A stretch of 34,819 nucleotides of DNA from Nitrospirota bacterium (lineage in GTDB: Bacteria; Nitrospirota; Thermodesulfovibrionia; Thermodesulfovibrionales; Dissulfurispiraceae). The position numbers were made by a program, and so were the translations under genes. The stretch's first letter is position 1. Each line of letters begins with the position of its first letter. The stretch spans positions 1 to 34,819 of the forward strand of contig JAJYXI010000050.1 of NCBI GenBank assembly GCA_021791055.1, read 5' to 3'. This document shows, one piece after another, positions 18,244-27,100 of this stretch. The notes beneath the pieces are model-generated. The model saw nothing but the letters and a program-made list of their open reading frames with translations. It made no database searches and was not told where the DNA came from.

Positions 18244-18990
18244 CTATTTTAATCTCTGTCTAATAACCTCATACGATAAAATACCCGTAGCAACCGACAC
18301 ATTCAGCGAATTTACCTTTCCCCTCATGGGCAGGCTGACCACAAAATCACACATCTCCCTTACCGTCTTCCTCAACCCCTGTCCTTCCGAGCCGATAACA
18401 AAAGCCATCGGTCCCTCCATATCAATATCCCATGGCGTCAGTTCCGAGCCCGCCTCTGCACCGACTATTGTAATATTTAACTTCTTCATTTTATCTATGG
18501 CATGCTTTATATTCACAACTTCAGCAAGGTTAACATATTCCAGCGCACCCGCCGATGCCTTTGAGACAATAGGCGTAATCCCTGCCGCCCTGTGAGACTG
18601 AAATACCACCCCGTGCACACCTGCAGCATCGGCAACCCTTAAAATTGCACCGAAGTTCCGGGGGTCTTCTATACAGTCGAGGACAAGAAAAAAAAGGGTT
18701 TCTCCGCTCTTTTCAGATATGCTTAAAAGCTCATCTATGCTTAATAGCTTTTTTTGTGCAACAAGAGCAGCAATACCCTGATGTCCCTTGTGAAATTTGG
18801 TATCGAAAAAATCTTTCTCTGCAAACTCTACACGGATGCCTTCTGCCTTTGCTATTTCAATAATATTCTGGATCTGCTCATGCCTTTGCCTGGAAATATA
18901 GACAGTTTTTATCTTTCTGCCTGACTTGATTGCTTCCAAGACGGGATTAAAACCGTAGAGCCACTCTTCCTTTGCGCTTTTGTCCTTCAT
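18244..18990 (-). CDS. rlmB: 23S rRNA (guanosine-2'-O-)-methyltransferase RlmB (SpoU/TrmH family)
   Basis: The protein has 248 residues. An N-terminal substrate-binding domain (about 1-80) begins with the family's Y-G-F-N-P-V-L-E-A-I. The SPOUT methyltransferase domain with its trefoil knot follows: motif 1 D-P-R-N-F-G-A-I-L-R at about 109-118, motif 2 V-I-G-S-E-G-Q-G-L at about 199-207, and motif 3 P-M-R-G-K-V-N-S-L-N-V-S-V-A. RlmB methylates G2251 in the P loop of 23S rRNA; a tRNA target (TrmH) is less likely given the N-terminal domain. It starts 6 nt after the cysE-cysS stop codon, so the two are co-transcribed. Confidence 0.93.
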   Translation of the reverse strand: MKDKSAKEEWLYGFNPVLEAIKSGRKIKTVYISRQRHEQIQNIIEIAKAEGIRVEFAEKDFFDTKFHKGHQGIAALVAQKKLLSIDELLSISEKSGETLFFLVLDCIEDPRNFGAILRVADAAGVHGVVFQSHRAAGITPIVSKASAGALEYVNLAEVVNIKHAIDKMKKLNITIVGAEAGSELTPWDIDMEGPMAFVIGSEGQGLRKTVREMCDFVVSLPMRGKVNSLNVSVATGILSYEVIRQRLK

Positions 18991-18996
18991 TTAATC

Positions 18997-21147
18997 TTAA
19001 CTAATCTTTACCTTCCACGAAGTCCCGTCTTTTTTATCCTCAAGGATTATCCCCTTCTCCTCAAGCTCCTTCCTTATAGCATCAGCCTTTGCCCAATCCT
19101 TATTCTGCCTTGCAATTCTTCTCTCTTCTATCTTGCTTTCTATTTCTGATTCGGTCAGGGAGATTTTCTTGCTTTTAAGAAGGTCAATATTCCATTGGGC
19201 AGGCGTCCTGTTAAAGAGATTGAGGACTTCTCCTACTGTTTCGAATATATCTTTTGACCTCTTTATCAATGCCTTTGCTGCTTCTCCGGATGGCTTTGAA
19301 TCGAGGAATTTGTTTGCCTCCCTCACAAGCTCGAAAATATGCCCTATTGCCAGTGCAGTGTTGAAATCATCATCCATTGCCTCTTCAAACCTGTCCTTGA
19401 ATTTATCAAGGATAGACTCAAGTTCTACCCCCCCTTTATTCCCCCCCTTGGCAAGGGGGGGTATTGTAGTCTCAAGGGCATGCGATAGGAAATCATCGAT
19501 TCTCGCTATTGTGCTGTAATACCTTTCCAGAGAAGACTCTGCATCATGCAACTGTTCATTGGAAAATTCTATGGGACTTCTGTAATGGCTCGAAAGGATA
19601 AATAGCCTGATAACCTCTGCATCATACTTATCAAGAATCTCCCTTATCGTGAAAAAATTCCCGAGGGATTTGGACATTTTCTCCTTGTCAATGGTGATGA
19701 ACCCGTTATGCACCCAGTATTTCGCAAAGGGCTTGCCTGTATATGCCTCTGACTGCGCAATCTCGTTCTCGTGGTGCGGGAATATGAGGTCTGCGCCGCC
19801 TCCATGTATATCAATGGATTCACCAAGATGTTTTATGACCATTGCAGTGCACTCGATATGCCATCCCGGCCTTCCCTTACCCCATGGGCTATCCCACCAA
19901 GGCTCCCCTTCCTTTGATGCCTTCCACAAGGCGAAATCGACAGGGCTTTTCTTTCTTTCATCCACATCCACACGCGCGCCTGCAAGAAGCTCCTTTTGCT
20001 CCTTTTTTGAGAGCTTCCCGTATTCAGCAAATTTATCTACAGAAAAATACACGCTCTTATTTTCACCTTCAGCAACCTCATAGGCATAGCCCCTGTCTAT
20101 GAGAGTCTTGATAACCTCGATCATCTCTTTTATGTGTTCTGTTGCCTTTGGCTCAACATCTGCCCTTGCAACGCCAAGCCTGTCCATGTCTGTGTAATAT
20201 TCATCAATATATTTTTGGGCAACAGCATCCCATGCGGAGCCTTCTTCATTGGCCCTTCTGATTATCTTGTCATCGATGTCTGTAAAATTCCTCACATACC
20301 TGACATCGAATCCCTTGTATTTGAGATAGCGCCTTATCACATCAAAGACCACTGCGCTCCTTGCGTGTCCGATATGGCAGTAATCGTATACAGTAACACC
20401 GCAGGCATAAATCCCAACTTTATCCCTTATGATTGGAGTAAAGTCCTCTTTCTTGCCTGTCATGGTATTGAATATCTTCATCCTTTCACCTCTGCCTTCA
20501 AGCTTATCTATCCTGTTTTTGAGCCTCTCAATATGCTCCATCAATTCATAAAGTTTTTCATCAACAGGGTCAGAAAACCTCACATGGTCAAGGGCCTCCA
20601 CAGGCCCTTCTTCCTCTATACGCATAACCTTTTTCTTGATAATCCTTCCCGGCACGCCGACCACAATGGAATAGTCAGGGACAGACTTCAAGACAACAGA
20701 ATTGGCTCCTATCTTAACATAATCGCCGATTCTTATTGGGCCAAGTATTTTTGCACCGGCACCGACTACAACATGATTTCCAAGCGTTGGATGTCTCTTT
20801 CCCTTTTCTTTTCCTGTGCCTCCCAATGTAACGCCCTGATACAACAAAACATCTTCGCCTATTTCTGTGGTCTCTCCTATCACAACTCCCATTCCGTGGT
20901 CAATAAAAAAGCCGGCGCCAATCCTTGCAGCAGGATGAATCTCTATGCCTGTAAGAAAACGGGCAATATGAGATAACAACCTCGGCAGCAAAGGAATTTT
21001 AAACTTCCACAAGGCATGACTTATCCTGTGGATGAATATGGAATGGAAGCCGGGATATGTGAGAATAACCTCAAAAGTGTTCCTCGCAGCAGGGTCGCGC
21101 TCAAAAACCGCATGCAAATCCCTCTTTATGTCATAAAAGAAACCCAT
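18997..21147 (-). CDS. cysE-cysS: Serine O-acetyltransferase / cysteinyl-tRNA synthetase fusion
   Basis: One uninterrupted frame of 716 codons. Residues 1-about 200 are a compact CysE: helical start, then the hexapeptide left-handed beta helix with [11 protein letters not shown] and G-A-K-I-L-G-P. It makes O-acetylserine for cysteine synthesis. After a short coil, residues 223-716 are a full class I cysteinyl-tRNA synthetase, with C-H-I-G-H (HIGH), zinc ligands including W-H-I-E-C, F-P-H-H-E-N-E, K-M-S-K-S, and the anticodon-binding end. An ATG at 20481 with AGAGGTGA before it could still produce CysS alone. A palindrome-encoded insert ([13 protein letters not shown], about 562-574) sits in the C-terminal part. 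The gene looks leaderless. The fusion ties cysteine precursor supply to cysteine charging. A lost stop codon or a base error are alternatives. Confidence 0.92.
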   Translation of the reverse strand: MGFFYDIKRDLHAVFERDPAARNTFEVILTYPGFHSIFIHRISHALWKFKIPLLPRLLSHIARFLTGIEIHPAARIGAGFFIDHGMGVVIGETTEIGEDVLLYQGVTLGGTGKEKGKRHPTLGNHVVVGAGAKILGPIRIGDYVKIGANSVVLKSVPDYSIVVGVPGRIIKKKVMRIEEEGPVEALDHVRFSDPVDEKLYELMEHIERLKNRIDKLEGRGERMKIFNTMTGKKEDFTPIIRDKVGIYACGVTVYDYCHIGHARSAVVFDVIRRYLKYKGFDVRYVRNFTDIDDKIIRRANEEGSAWDAVAQKYIDEYYTDMDRLGVARADVEPKATEHIKEMIEVIKTLIDRGYAYEVAEGENKSVYFSVDKFAEYGKLSKKEQKELLAGARVDVDERKKSPVDFALWKASKEGEPWWDSPWGKGRPGWHIECTAMVIKHLGESIDIHGGGADLIFPHHENEIAQSEAYTGKPFAKYWVHNGFITIDKEKMSKSLGNFFTIREILDKYDAEVIRLFILSSHYRSPIEFSNEQLHDAESSLERYYSTIARIDDFLSHALETTIPPLAKGGNKGGVELESILDKFKDRFEEAMDDDFNTALAIGHIFELVREANKFLDSKPSGEAAKALIKRSKDIFETVGEVLNLFNRTPAQWNIDLLKSKKISLTESEIESKIEERRIARQNKDWAKADAIRKELEEKGIILEDKKDGTSWKVKIS
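19426..19463. repeat. C7/G7 palindromic insert inside cysS
   Basis: A 38-bp element has TACCCCCCC at one end and GGGGGGGTA at the other, with a second C7 run between (CCCCCCCTTGGCAAGGGGGGG). On the coding strand it is in-frame and encodes a [11 protein letters not shown]-type peptide. This type of palindrome is, from general knowledge, dispersed in several bacterial genomes and sometimes inserted in genes. Confidence 0.75.
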
Positions 21148-21155
21148 TGTTGTGA

Positions 21156-21164
21156 ATTATAACA
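21156..21164 (-). promoter_or_regulatory. Extended -10 promoter of cysE-cysS
   Basis: The minus strand reads TGTTATAAT, an extended -10 (TGnTATAAT), with only 8 nt between TATAAT and the ATG. The expected transcription start is within 1-2 nt of the start codon, and there is no Shine-Dalgarno. Confidence 0.6.
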
Positions 21165-21218
21165 TAAACCTCTTAAGCCTTTGACTTACAAAGAAAGATA
21201 AAAGACAGGAGTACAAAT

Positions 21219-21247
21219 TTGACAACATCCAAATCCTCTGGTATAGA
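21219..21247 (+). promoter_or_regulatory. Promoter of the lipoprotein gene
   Basis: TTGACA (21219-21224), a 17-nt spacer and TATAGA (21242-21247) form a near-consensus sigma-70 promoter. The -10 box ends 6 nt before the ATG at 21254, placing the transcription start at the start codon itself. Confidence 0.75.
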
Positions 21248-21253
21248 TTTGTA

Positions 21254-21901
21254 ATGAGTAAGAGAGGACATCTATTATTAGCCGTGCAGTTGCTATTGAT
21301 TGTTATATTCCTTTTGCTGGGATGCATCAGTACCATCACTGTAAAACAGGATTCGGTAAAGTTCCGGGAAAGGGCAGAGAAACTGCCGTTAAGCGTCGGT
21401 CTTTTTCTGAGCGACACAATGAAGAATTATCTGATGCCGGGAGAAATAGCGTCCGACACCCTTAATTTTGAAATCGGCAAGGCCATTGAAGCGAGTGCAA
21501 TAGAGTCACTAAAAAAGGTTTTTCATGATGTTTCCTTGATTCAGGAAAAAGCCGCGATCAGTCCTAATATCCAAAGGATAGTTATCATTGAATTCAGCCC
21601 CTCGTCAAAATTCATATACGGCGGTGCTACGCTTTCTGAGCACACAGCCACGGTAGAATTGCTCTGCGAGGTATATGACAGAAAATGGAACATATTATGG
21701 AAAGGAACTGCTAATGGCAGTGTTACAAGGACTACCGGAGAAGCGGGTGTAGCATCTCTAATCATCGGCATGTTAGGCGAGTCTATACAGTTAAAGGAAT
21801 TAGGGAAAATTGTCAACGAAAGCCTGACCGCAGCCTTGGAAAACCTCAATGATCAGATTATGATATTAGGCAAAGATGCTATTATGGGGAATAAAAAATA
21901 A
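21254..21901 (+). CDS. Putative outer-membrane lipoprotein, unknown function
   Basis: The protein has 215 residues. A lysine/arginine start and hydrophobic stretch (about 7-22) end in L-L-L-G-C, a lipobox with Cys24 as the lipidated residue. The mature part is a mixed alpha/beta domain of about 190 residues that I cannot assign. A stretch with T-A-T-V-E-L-L-C-E-V-Y-D resembles strands of LPS-assembly-type or DUF4136-like lipoproteins only in a general way. A glycine-rich segment around 172-180 follows. The gene is monocistronic, transcribed away from cysE-cysS, and appears leaderless. It meets the zinc-ribbon gene tail to tail with 1 nt between them. Confidence 0.75.
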   Translation: MSKRGHLLLAVQLLLIVIFLLLGCISTITVKQDSVKFRERAEKLPLSVGLFLSDTMKNYLMPGEIASDTLNFEIGKAIEASAIESLKKVFHDVSLIQEKAAISPNIQRIVIIEFSPSSKFIYGGATLSEHTATVELLCEVYDRKWNILWKGTANGSVTRTTGEAGVASLIIGMLGESIQLKELGKIVNESLTAALENLNDQIMILGKDAIMGNKK

Positions 21902-21902
21902 T

Positions 21903-22100
21903 CTATCTCCACCCCGAATTCTGCTTGTGCTGGTTTGATAAGCCCTTATAAGGGTTTATTGCCATGCTTTCTGGAATAAAATCTCCGCATTTGCAGTTCC
22001 AGCCTCCTTCAACGCGCTCCTGTTCCGTAAGGACAGCGCCGCATGCAGGACAGATAAACTCGGTATTATTTTCAGAACTAAATTTTGAATATTCGCTCAT
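21903..22100 (-). CDS. Small zinc-ribbon protein
   Basis: The protein has 65 residues. A CPAC pair (about 18-21) and a CKC pair (about 37-39) would bind one zinc in a ribbon fold, between a polar N-terminus and an N-P-Y-K-G tail. It lies 20 nt downstream of the RACo-like gene on the same strand and ends 1 nt from the convergent lipoprotein gene. No Shine-Dalgarno is seen; a TAAAAT box lies 5 nt before the ATG. The function is unknown. It could be a real leaderless gene or, less likely, a chance frame; the cysteine pattern favours a real gene. Confidence 0.6.
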   Translation of the reverse strand: MSEYSKFSSENNTEFICPACGAVLTEQERVEGGWNCKCGDFIPESMAINPYKGLSNQHKQNSGWR

Positions 22101-22120
22101 GTTTTATTTTACCATATTTT

Positions 22121-24001
22121 TTATTTTAACCTGCTGGCTACTGTTGGGAACTGGCTCATGTCGGTATGGGGTAAAAAGAGGGCCGACATGTATTCATCCA
22201 TGAAGCTCCTGTAAACGGACAGCTCTATGTATGTCATCTTCGATGCAATATCTTCAGCCTCTCTCCTCAATTCCTCTGAAAGCAGGCATAGATAAGCGCC
22301 GGTTATTGATGTATTGCCCATGAACACGAATCTCTCCTTCGGAATATCAGGGAGCATGCCGAGTATTATCGCCCTCTCGACATTGATGTAATTTCCAAAG
22401 CCTCCTGCTATATAGACCTTTTCTATAGCATCCATAGTAAATCCGACCTCGCTCAGGAGGGTTTTTATTCCTGCATACAGTGCTGCCTTTGCCCTGATTA
22501 TATTTTCAACATCAACCTCTGTGAGCACTATATCTTTATTATGGGCTTCATCCCTGTAAAGCACAAACTCCAGTCCCTCTTCGCCTTGCCTTATCCTGTC
22601 TGTCTTTCCTTTGACAAACTTGCCCTTCTGGTCTATTACTCCTGTCAAAAACATCTCTGATATGGAGTCAATCATGCCTGAGCCGCAAATGCCCATTGGG
22701 TGGCCTCCGCCAATAACATTTATAGCAGGCTCATAGGTCTCAGGGTCTATTTTTACGGACTCTACTGCCCCTGATGTTGCCCTCATGCCGCACCTGACGC
22801 CGCTGCCCTCAAAGCATGGCCCCATAGAACACGCAGCGGTCATGAGCCATTCATTATTGCCGATGGCTATTTCTCCGTTGGTGCCTATGTCCATGAAGAG
22901 GGCTATCTCCGGATTTCTGTGCATCTTTGAGGCAAGGACTCCTGCAGCTATATCGCCTCCGACATAGCTTGCAACGCAGGGGACTGTATAAACCGGGGAT
23001 TGCGGATTAATTGATAGCTTTGCAGTCCCCCCCTTCCACTGCGGGAAATGGTTTAGCGTGGGGATGTATGGTTCCTCTCTTATTGAGCCCGGATTGAGTC
23101 CCCAGAATATGTGGGACATGGTTGTATTTCCTGCAATAGTTGCTGTATCTATCTCGCATGCTTCTATACTATGCCTCTCCATCAAGGAATTCACTATGGT
23201 ATTTATGTCTGTAACAACAGCGTCCCTTAGTTCATTAAGTCCCCCTCCTTCTGTAGCATAGACTATCCTTGTGATAACATCATCGCCATATCTCATCTGT
23301 GAGTTATAGGTGGAGCCGATGTCTACAATCTCTCCAGTAGAGAGATTTGCAAGATATACGACAACGGTAGTTGTTCCTATGTCCACTGCTATGCCGTGTC
23401 TTCTATTGCATGATTCAGGGTCTGTTAGAAATATCGCTTCCCCGGATACCCCTTCGCCGTTCAGATATGTAAGCTCAACATTCCAGTTGGAACTTCTAAG
23501 GATTTCCGCCATTGTGGATACGAAGCCGTGTGAGAATCTCATATTTCTCAAGCCCTTCTCATTCAACGTCCTCTTTAATCTTTCAAGGTCGCTTATGTTG
23601 TCGCTGATAGTCGGAGGCGGCAGTTCTATATAAATTCTCTTTACAGCAGGATTTATGTCAACACCGTAAGACTTTAAATATTCGACAAGGTCTTTTGTCC
23701 TTGCAATGGCTATCTTGTCTCCGACAACAAGCCTTGATTCTTTGAGTATCTCAACAAGGACATCACTTTTGGGAATCGACTGACAGGCAAGAATTATATT
23801 TGACTCCCTCTCCTTCTGTGTCAGTTTCCCGTAGGAAATTACATCACATTCTCCCTCAACAATCTTGACCTTGCACTTTCCGCATGTTCCCTTCCCGCCG
23901 CAGGAGGCAACAAGATAAATACCTGCCCTTTTTAATGCAGAATAAATGTCTTCTCTTTCCTTTAGCTTTATGACCTCATCGGATGTAAGCCTTAGCTCCA
24001 T
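22121..24001 (-). CDS. RACo-like ATP-dependent corrinoid-activator (2Fe-2S + ASKHA, DUF4445)
   Basis: The protein has 626 residues from the chosen ATG. The N-terminal [2Fe-2S] ferredoxin domain has Cys34, Cys40, Cys43 (C-G-G-K-G-T-C-G-K-C) and Cys73. A linker and a large ASKHA ATPase half follow, with V-D-I-G-T-T-T-V-V-V, A-G-N-T-T-M and M-D-I-G-T-N-G-E-I phosphate-binding loops. RACo-type proteins use ATP to reduce the cob(II)alamin of corrinoid methyl-carrier proteins, for example in the Wood-Ljungdahl pathway or in O-demethylation. No corrinoid partner is nearby. The frame extends to 24040, but the ATG at 24001 has GAGGTG 7 nt before it and begins the ferredoxin domain properly. Confidence 0.88.
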   Translation of the reverse strand: MELRLTSDEVIKLKEREDIYSALKRAGIYLVASCGGKGTCGKCKVKIVEGECDVISYGKLTQKERESNIILACQSIPKSDVLVEILKESRLVVGDKIAIARTKDLVEYLKSYGVDINPAVKRIYIELPPPTISDNISDLERLKRTLNEKGLRNMRFSHGFVSTMAEILRSSNWNVELTYLNGEGVSGEAIFLTDPESCNRRHGIAVDIGTTTVVVYLANLSTGEIVDIGSTYNSQMRYGDDVITRIVYATEGGGLNELRDAVVTDINTIVNSLMERHSIEACEIDTATIAGNTTMSHIFWGLNPGSIREEPYIPTLNHFPQWKGGTAKLSINPQSPVYTVPCVASYVGGDIAAGVLASKMHRNPEIALFMDIGTNGEIAIGNNEWLMTAACSMGPCFEGSGVRCGMRATSGAVESVKIDPETYEPAINVIGGGHPMGICGSGMIDSISEMFLTGVIDQKGKFVKGKTDRIRQGEEGLEFVLYRDEAHNKDIVLTEVDVENIIRAKAALYAGIKTLLSEVGFTMDAIEKVYIAGGFGNYINVERAIILGMLPDIPKERFVFMGNTSITGAYLCLLSEELRREAEDIASKMTYIELSVYRSFMDEYMSALFLPHTDMSQFPTVASRLK

Positions 24002-24130
24002 AAATGAACACCTCAATAAAAATTGACAGTATTTTACCATACCAGAGACCTTTTCATATCTGCCATTTTATGCAGGCATCGAGTTATGTTAAAATGACAG
24101 TGTTTAATAAGGATCCAAGGAGATAATATA

Positions 24131-27100
24131 ATGCCGAAAAAGGGACTATTGCACATGTATCGCACTCCCGCTCTTTCCGCGTACAAAAAAAATGTCCTCT
24201 TAAAAGCAGTTCGTGAGAAAATCAGCCCTGATATTCGGGATATAGGGACAGAGTTCTGTTTTAATATAGACTCCTCGGCCCCGCTTACAGACGAAGAACT
24301 GAATACCCTGAAATGGCTTCTGTCAGAAACATTTGAGCCTGATAATTTTTCCGACACAAGTTTTTTAACCGCTTCACCCATTCACCGATTTACCCATTCA
24401 CCAGTTTTTGAGGTCGGTCCGAGAATGAACTTCACTACTGCATGGTCAACCAATGCAGTCTCCATATGTCATGCCTGCGGGCTTACAAAGATAAACAGAA
24501 TAGAGCGTTCAAGACGCTATAAGCTCATATTCAGAAGTCAGAAGTCGTCAGACTTCTTGGAACTTATCCACGACAGGATGACAGAGTGCTCATACCCTGA
24601 GCCCTTAACAACATTCGAAACAGGGATAATTCCCGAACCGGTAAAAACAATCCCTCTTTTAGAAGACGGCAAATCCGCATTGATAAAGATCAACCATGAA
24701 ATGGGACTCGGGCTCGATGACTGGGATATTGATTATTATTACAACCTATTCGTCAATGACCTCAAGAGAAATCCAACGAATGTTGAGTGCTTTGATCTAA
24801 GCCAGTCAAACAGCGAGCATTCCCGCCACTGGTTTTTCAGGGGCAGGCTGATTATAGACGGCAGAGAGATTCCTGAAAGCCTGATGCAGATTGTAAAAGA
24901 GCCTTACAAAAGAAATCCGAACAACAGCGTCATTGCCTTCAAAGACAACTCGAGCGCCATCAGGGGCTATAAGATACATACAATAATGCCTGAATCCCCC
25001 GAAAAACCCTCCCCCCTTAAGGAAAAGGAACTAACCTATCACATAATATTTACTGCCGAGACTCACAATTTTCCCACAGGCGTTGCTCCATTCCCAGGCG
25101 CAGAGACAGGCACAGGCGGAAGGATAAGGGATGTCCACGCCACAGGCAGGGGAAGCCTTGTTGTTGCAGGGACTGCAGCTTATTGCGTAGGCAATCTGTT
25201 TATCCCAAATTATCCGTTGCCGTGGGAGCACGGCTCATCCATCTATCCAAAAAACCTCGCATCCCCGTTACAGATAGAAATAGAGGCGAGCAACGGCGCA
25301 TCAGATTATGGGAACAAATTTGGGGAGCCTGTAATACAGGGCTTCACAAGGTCCTTCGGATTAAAGATGCCTGACGGAGAGCGCAGGGAATGGATAAAGC
25401 CCATAATGTTCACAGGCGGCGTCGGTCAGATAGACGCAAGACATCTCGAAAAAGGCGAGCCGGAGAATGGAATGGTAGTTGTAAAAGTAGGAGGACCGGC
25501 ATACCGCATAGGAATGGGCGGCGGAGCAGCCTCAAGCATGATATCAGGGGAGAATATAGAAGAACTCGATTTCAATGCTGTACAGCGCGGGGATGCAGAG
25601 ATGGAGCAGAAATTAAATAGAGTGATAAGGGCATGTGTCGAACTGGGCAATGAAAATCCAATAATAAGCATTCATGATCAGGGAGCAGGCGGAAACTGCA
25701 ATGTAGTCAAAGAGATTATCCATCCTTCAGGCGCAAACATAGATATAAGAAAAATTATCCTCGGCGACAATACACTTTCTGTCCTTGAAATATGGGGCGC
25801 GGAATACCAGGAACAGGATGCACTACTCATACATTCGAGCAGAATCGAATTATTTGAAGGTTTATGTAAAAGGGAAAAGGTTCCTGTTGCAGTTATAGGT
25901 GAAATAACAGGGGACGGCTATATAGTGCTTTACGATGGGAATGATGATTCAATTATCGAGCATCTCAGTCTTGAGAAGGTCTTAGGCGACATGCCGCAAA
26001 AGACATTTCACCTTGAGCGCGTAGCTTCCAATAATCAGCCCCTCCGTCTGCCTGACAATATAACAGTACTGGATGCCATTGACAGGGTGCTAAGGCTTGT
26101 TTCTGTGGGTTCAAAAAGGTTTCTCACGAATAAAGTTGACAGGTCTGTTACAGGCCTTATTGCAAGACAGCAGTGTGCTGGGCCGCTTCAGCTCACCGTA
26201 TCTGATGTGGCGGTTATTGCACAAAGTCATTTCGGCCATGAATCGGGATTATCAGGAGCAGCCATATCCATCGGAGAACAACCCATAAAAGGACTCATCA
26301 ATCCATCGGCAATGGCGAGGATGAGCGTTGGAGAGGCGCTGACAAATATTGTATGGGCAAAGATAAGTTCATTGCGCGACATAAAATGCTCTGCAAACTG
26401 GATGTGGGCGCCCAAGCTTACCGGCGAGGGCGCAAAGCTCTACGATGCAGCAATTGCCATGAGGGATATTATGCTGGAGCTGGGCATTGCCGTTGATGGA
26501 GGCAAGGACAGCCTTTCTATGGCAGCAAAAGTGGTACATCCATCAGGAGATGTCGAGACCGTAAAATCACCCGGCGCCCTTGTAATCTCTGCCTACGCCA
26601 CATGCCCTGATATTACAAGGGTCATCACTCCTGATTTAAAAATGCATGGCAAAAGCAAACTTATTTACATAGATTTAGGCAGTGGCAAAAATAGGCTTGG
26701 AGGCTCTGCACTTGCTCATTGTTACAAACAGGTAGGCGATGAATCACCTGATGTGGACAACACCCAATTGCTCAAGGATGCCTTCAATGCTGTTCAAGAG
26801 CTGATAGATAAGGAGCTTATATTATCAGGGCATGACAGGAGCGACGGCGGACTCGCCACGACTCTGCTTGAGATGGCATTTGCAGGAAACTGCGGAATGG
26901 AGATAACTTTAAGTCAGGAGTCAGGGGTCAAGAGTCAAGAGTCAGAAAAAGGTGTTATGCCAATTTTATTCTCCGAGGAACTTGGGCTTGTAATCGAATA
27001 CATGCCTGATAAGGAAGATTCGATAGTCGCAATACTTGAAAATTACTCTGTCCCTTGCCAGATTATTGGCAGAACTTCAACAGAAAAAAGAATCGAAATA

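Noticed and set aside
24022-24060. TTGACA at 24023 as the -35 of a plus-strand promoter for purL
   Set aside because: No -10 box follows at 16-18 nt. The TTAAAAT-type box nearer purL is more plausible, without a clear -35.
24034-24381. 115-codon minus-strand frame opposite the purL start
   Set aside because: It is antisense to the purL N-terminus and crosses its promoter region; there is no ribosome site.
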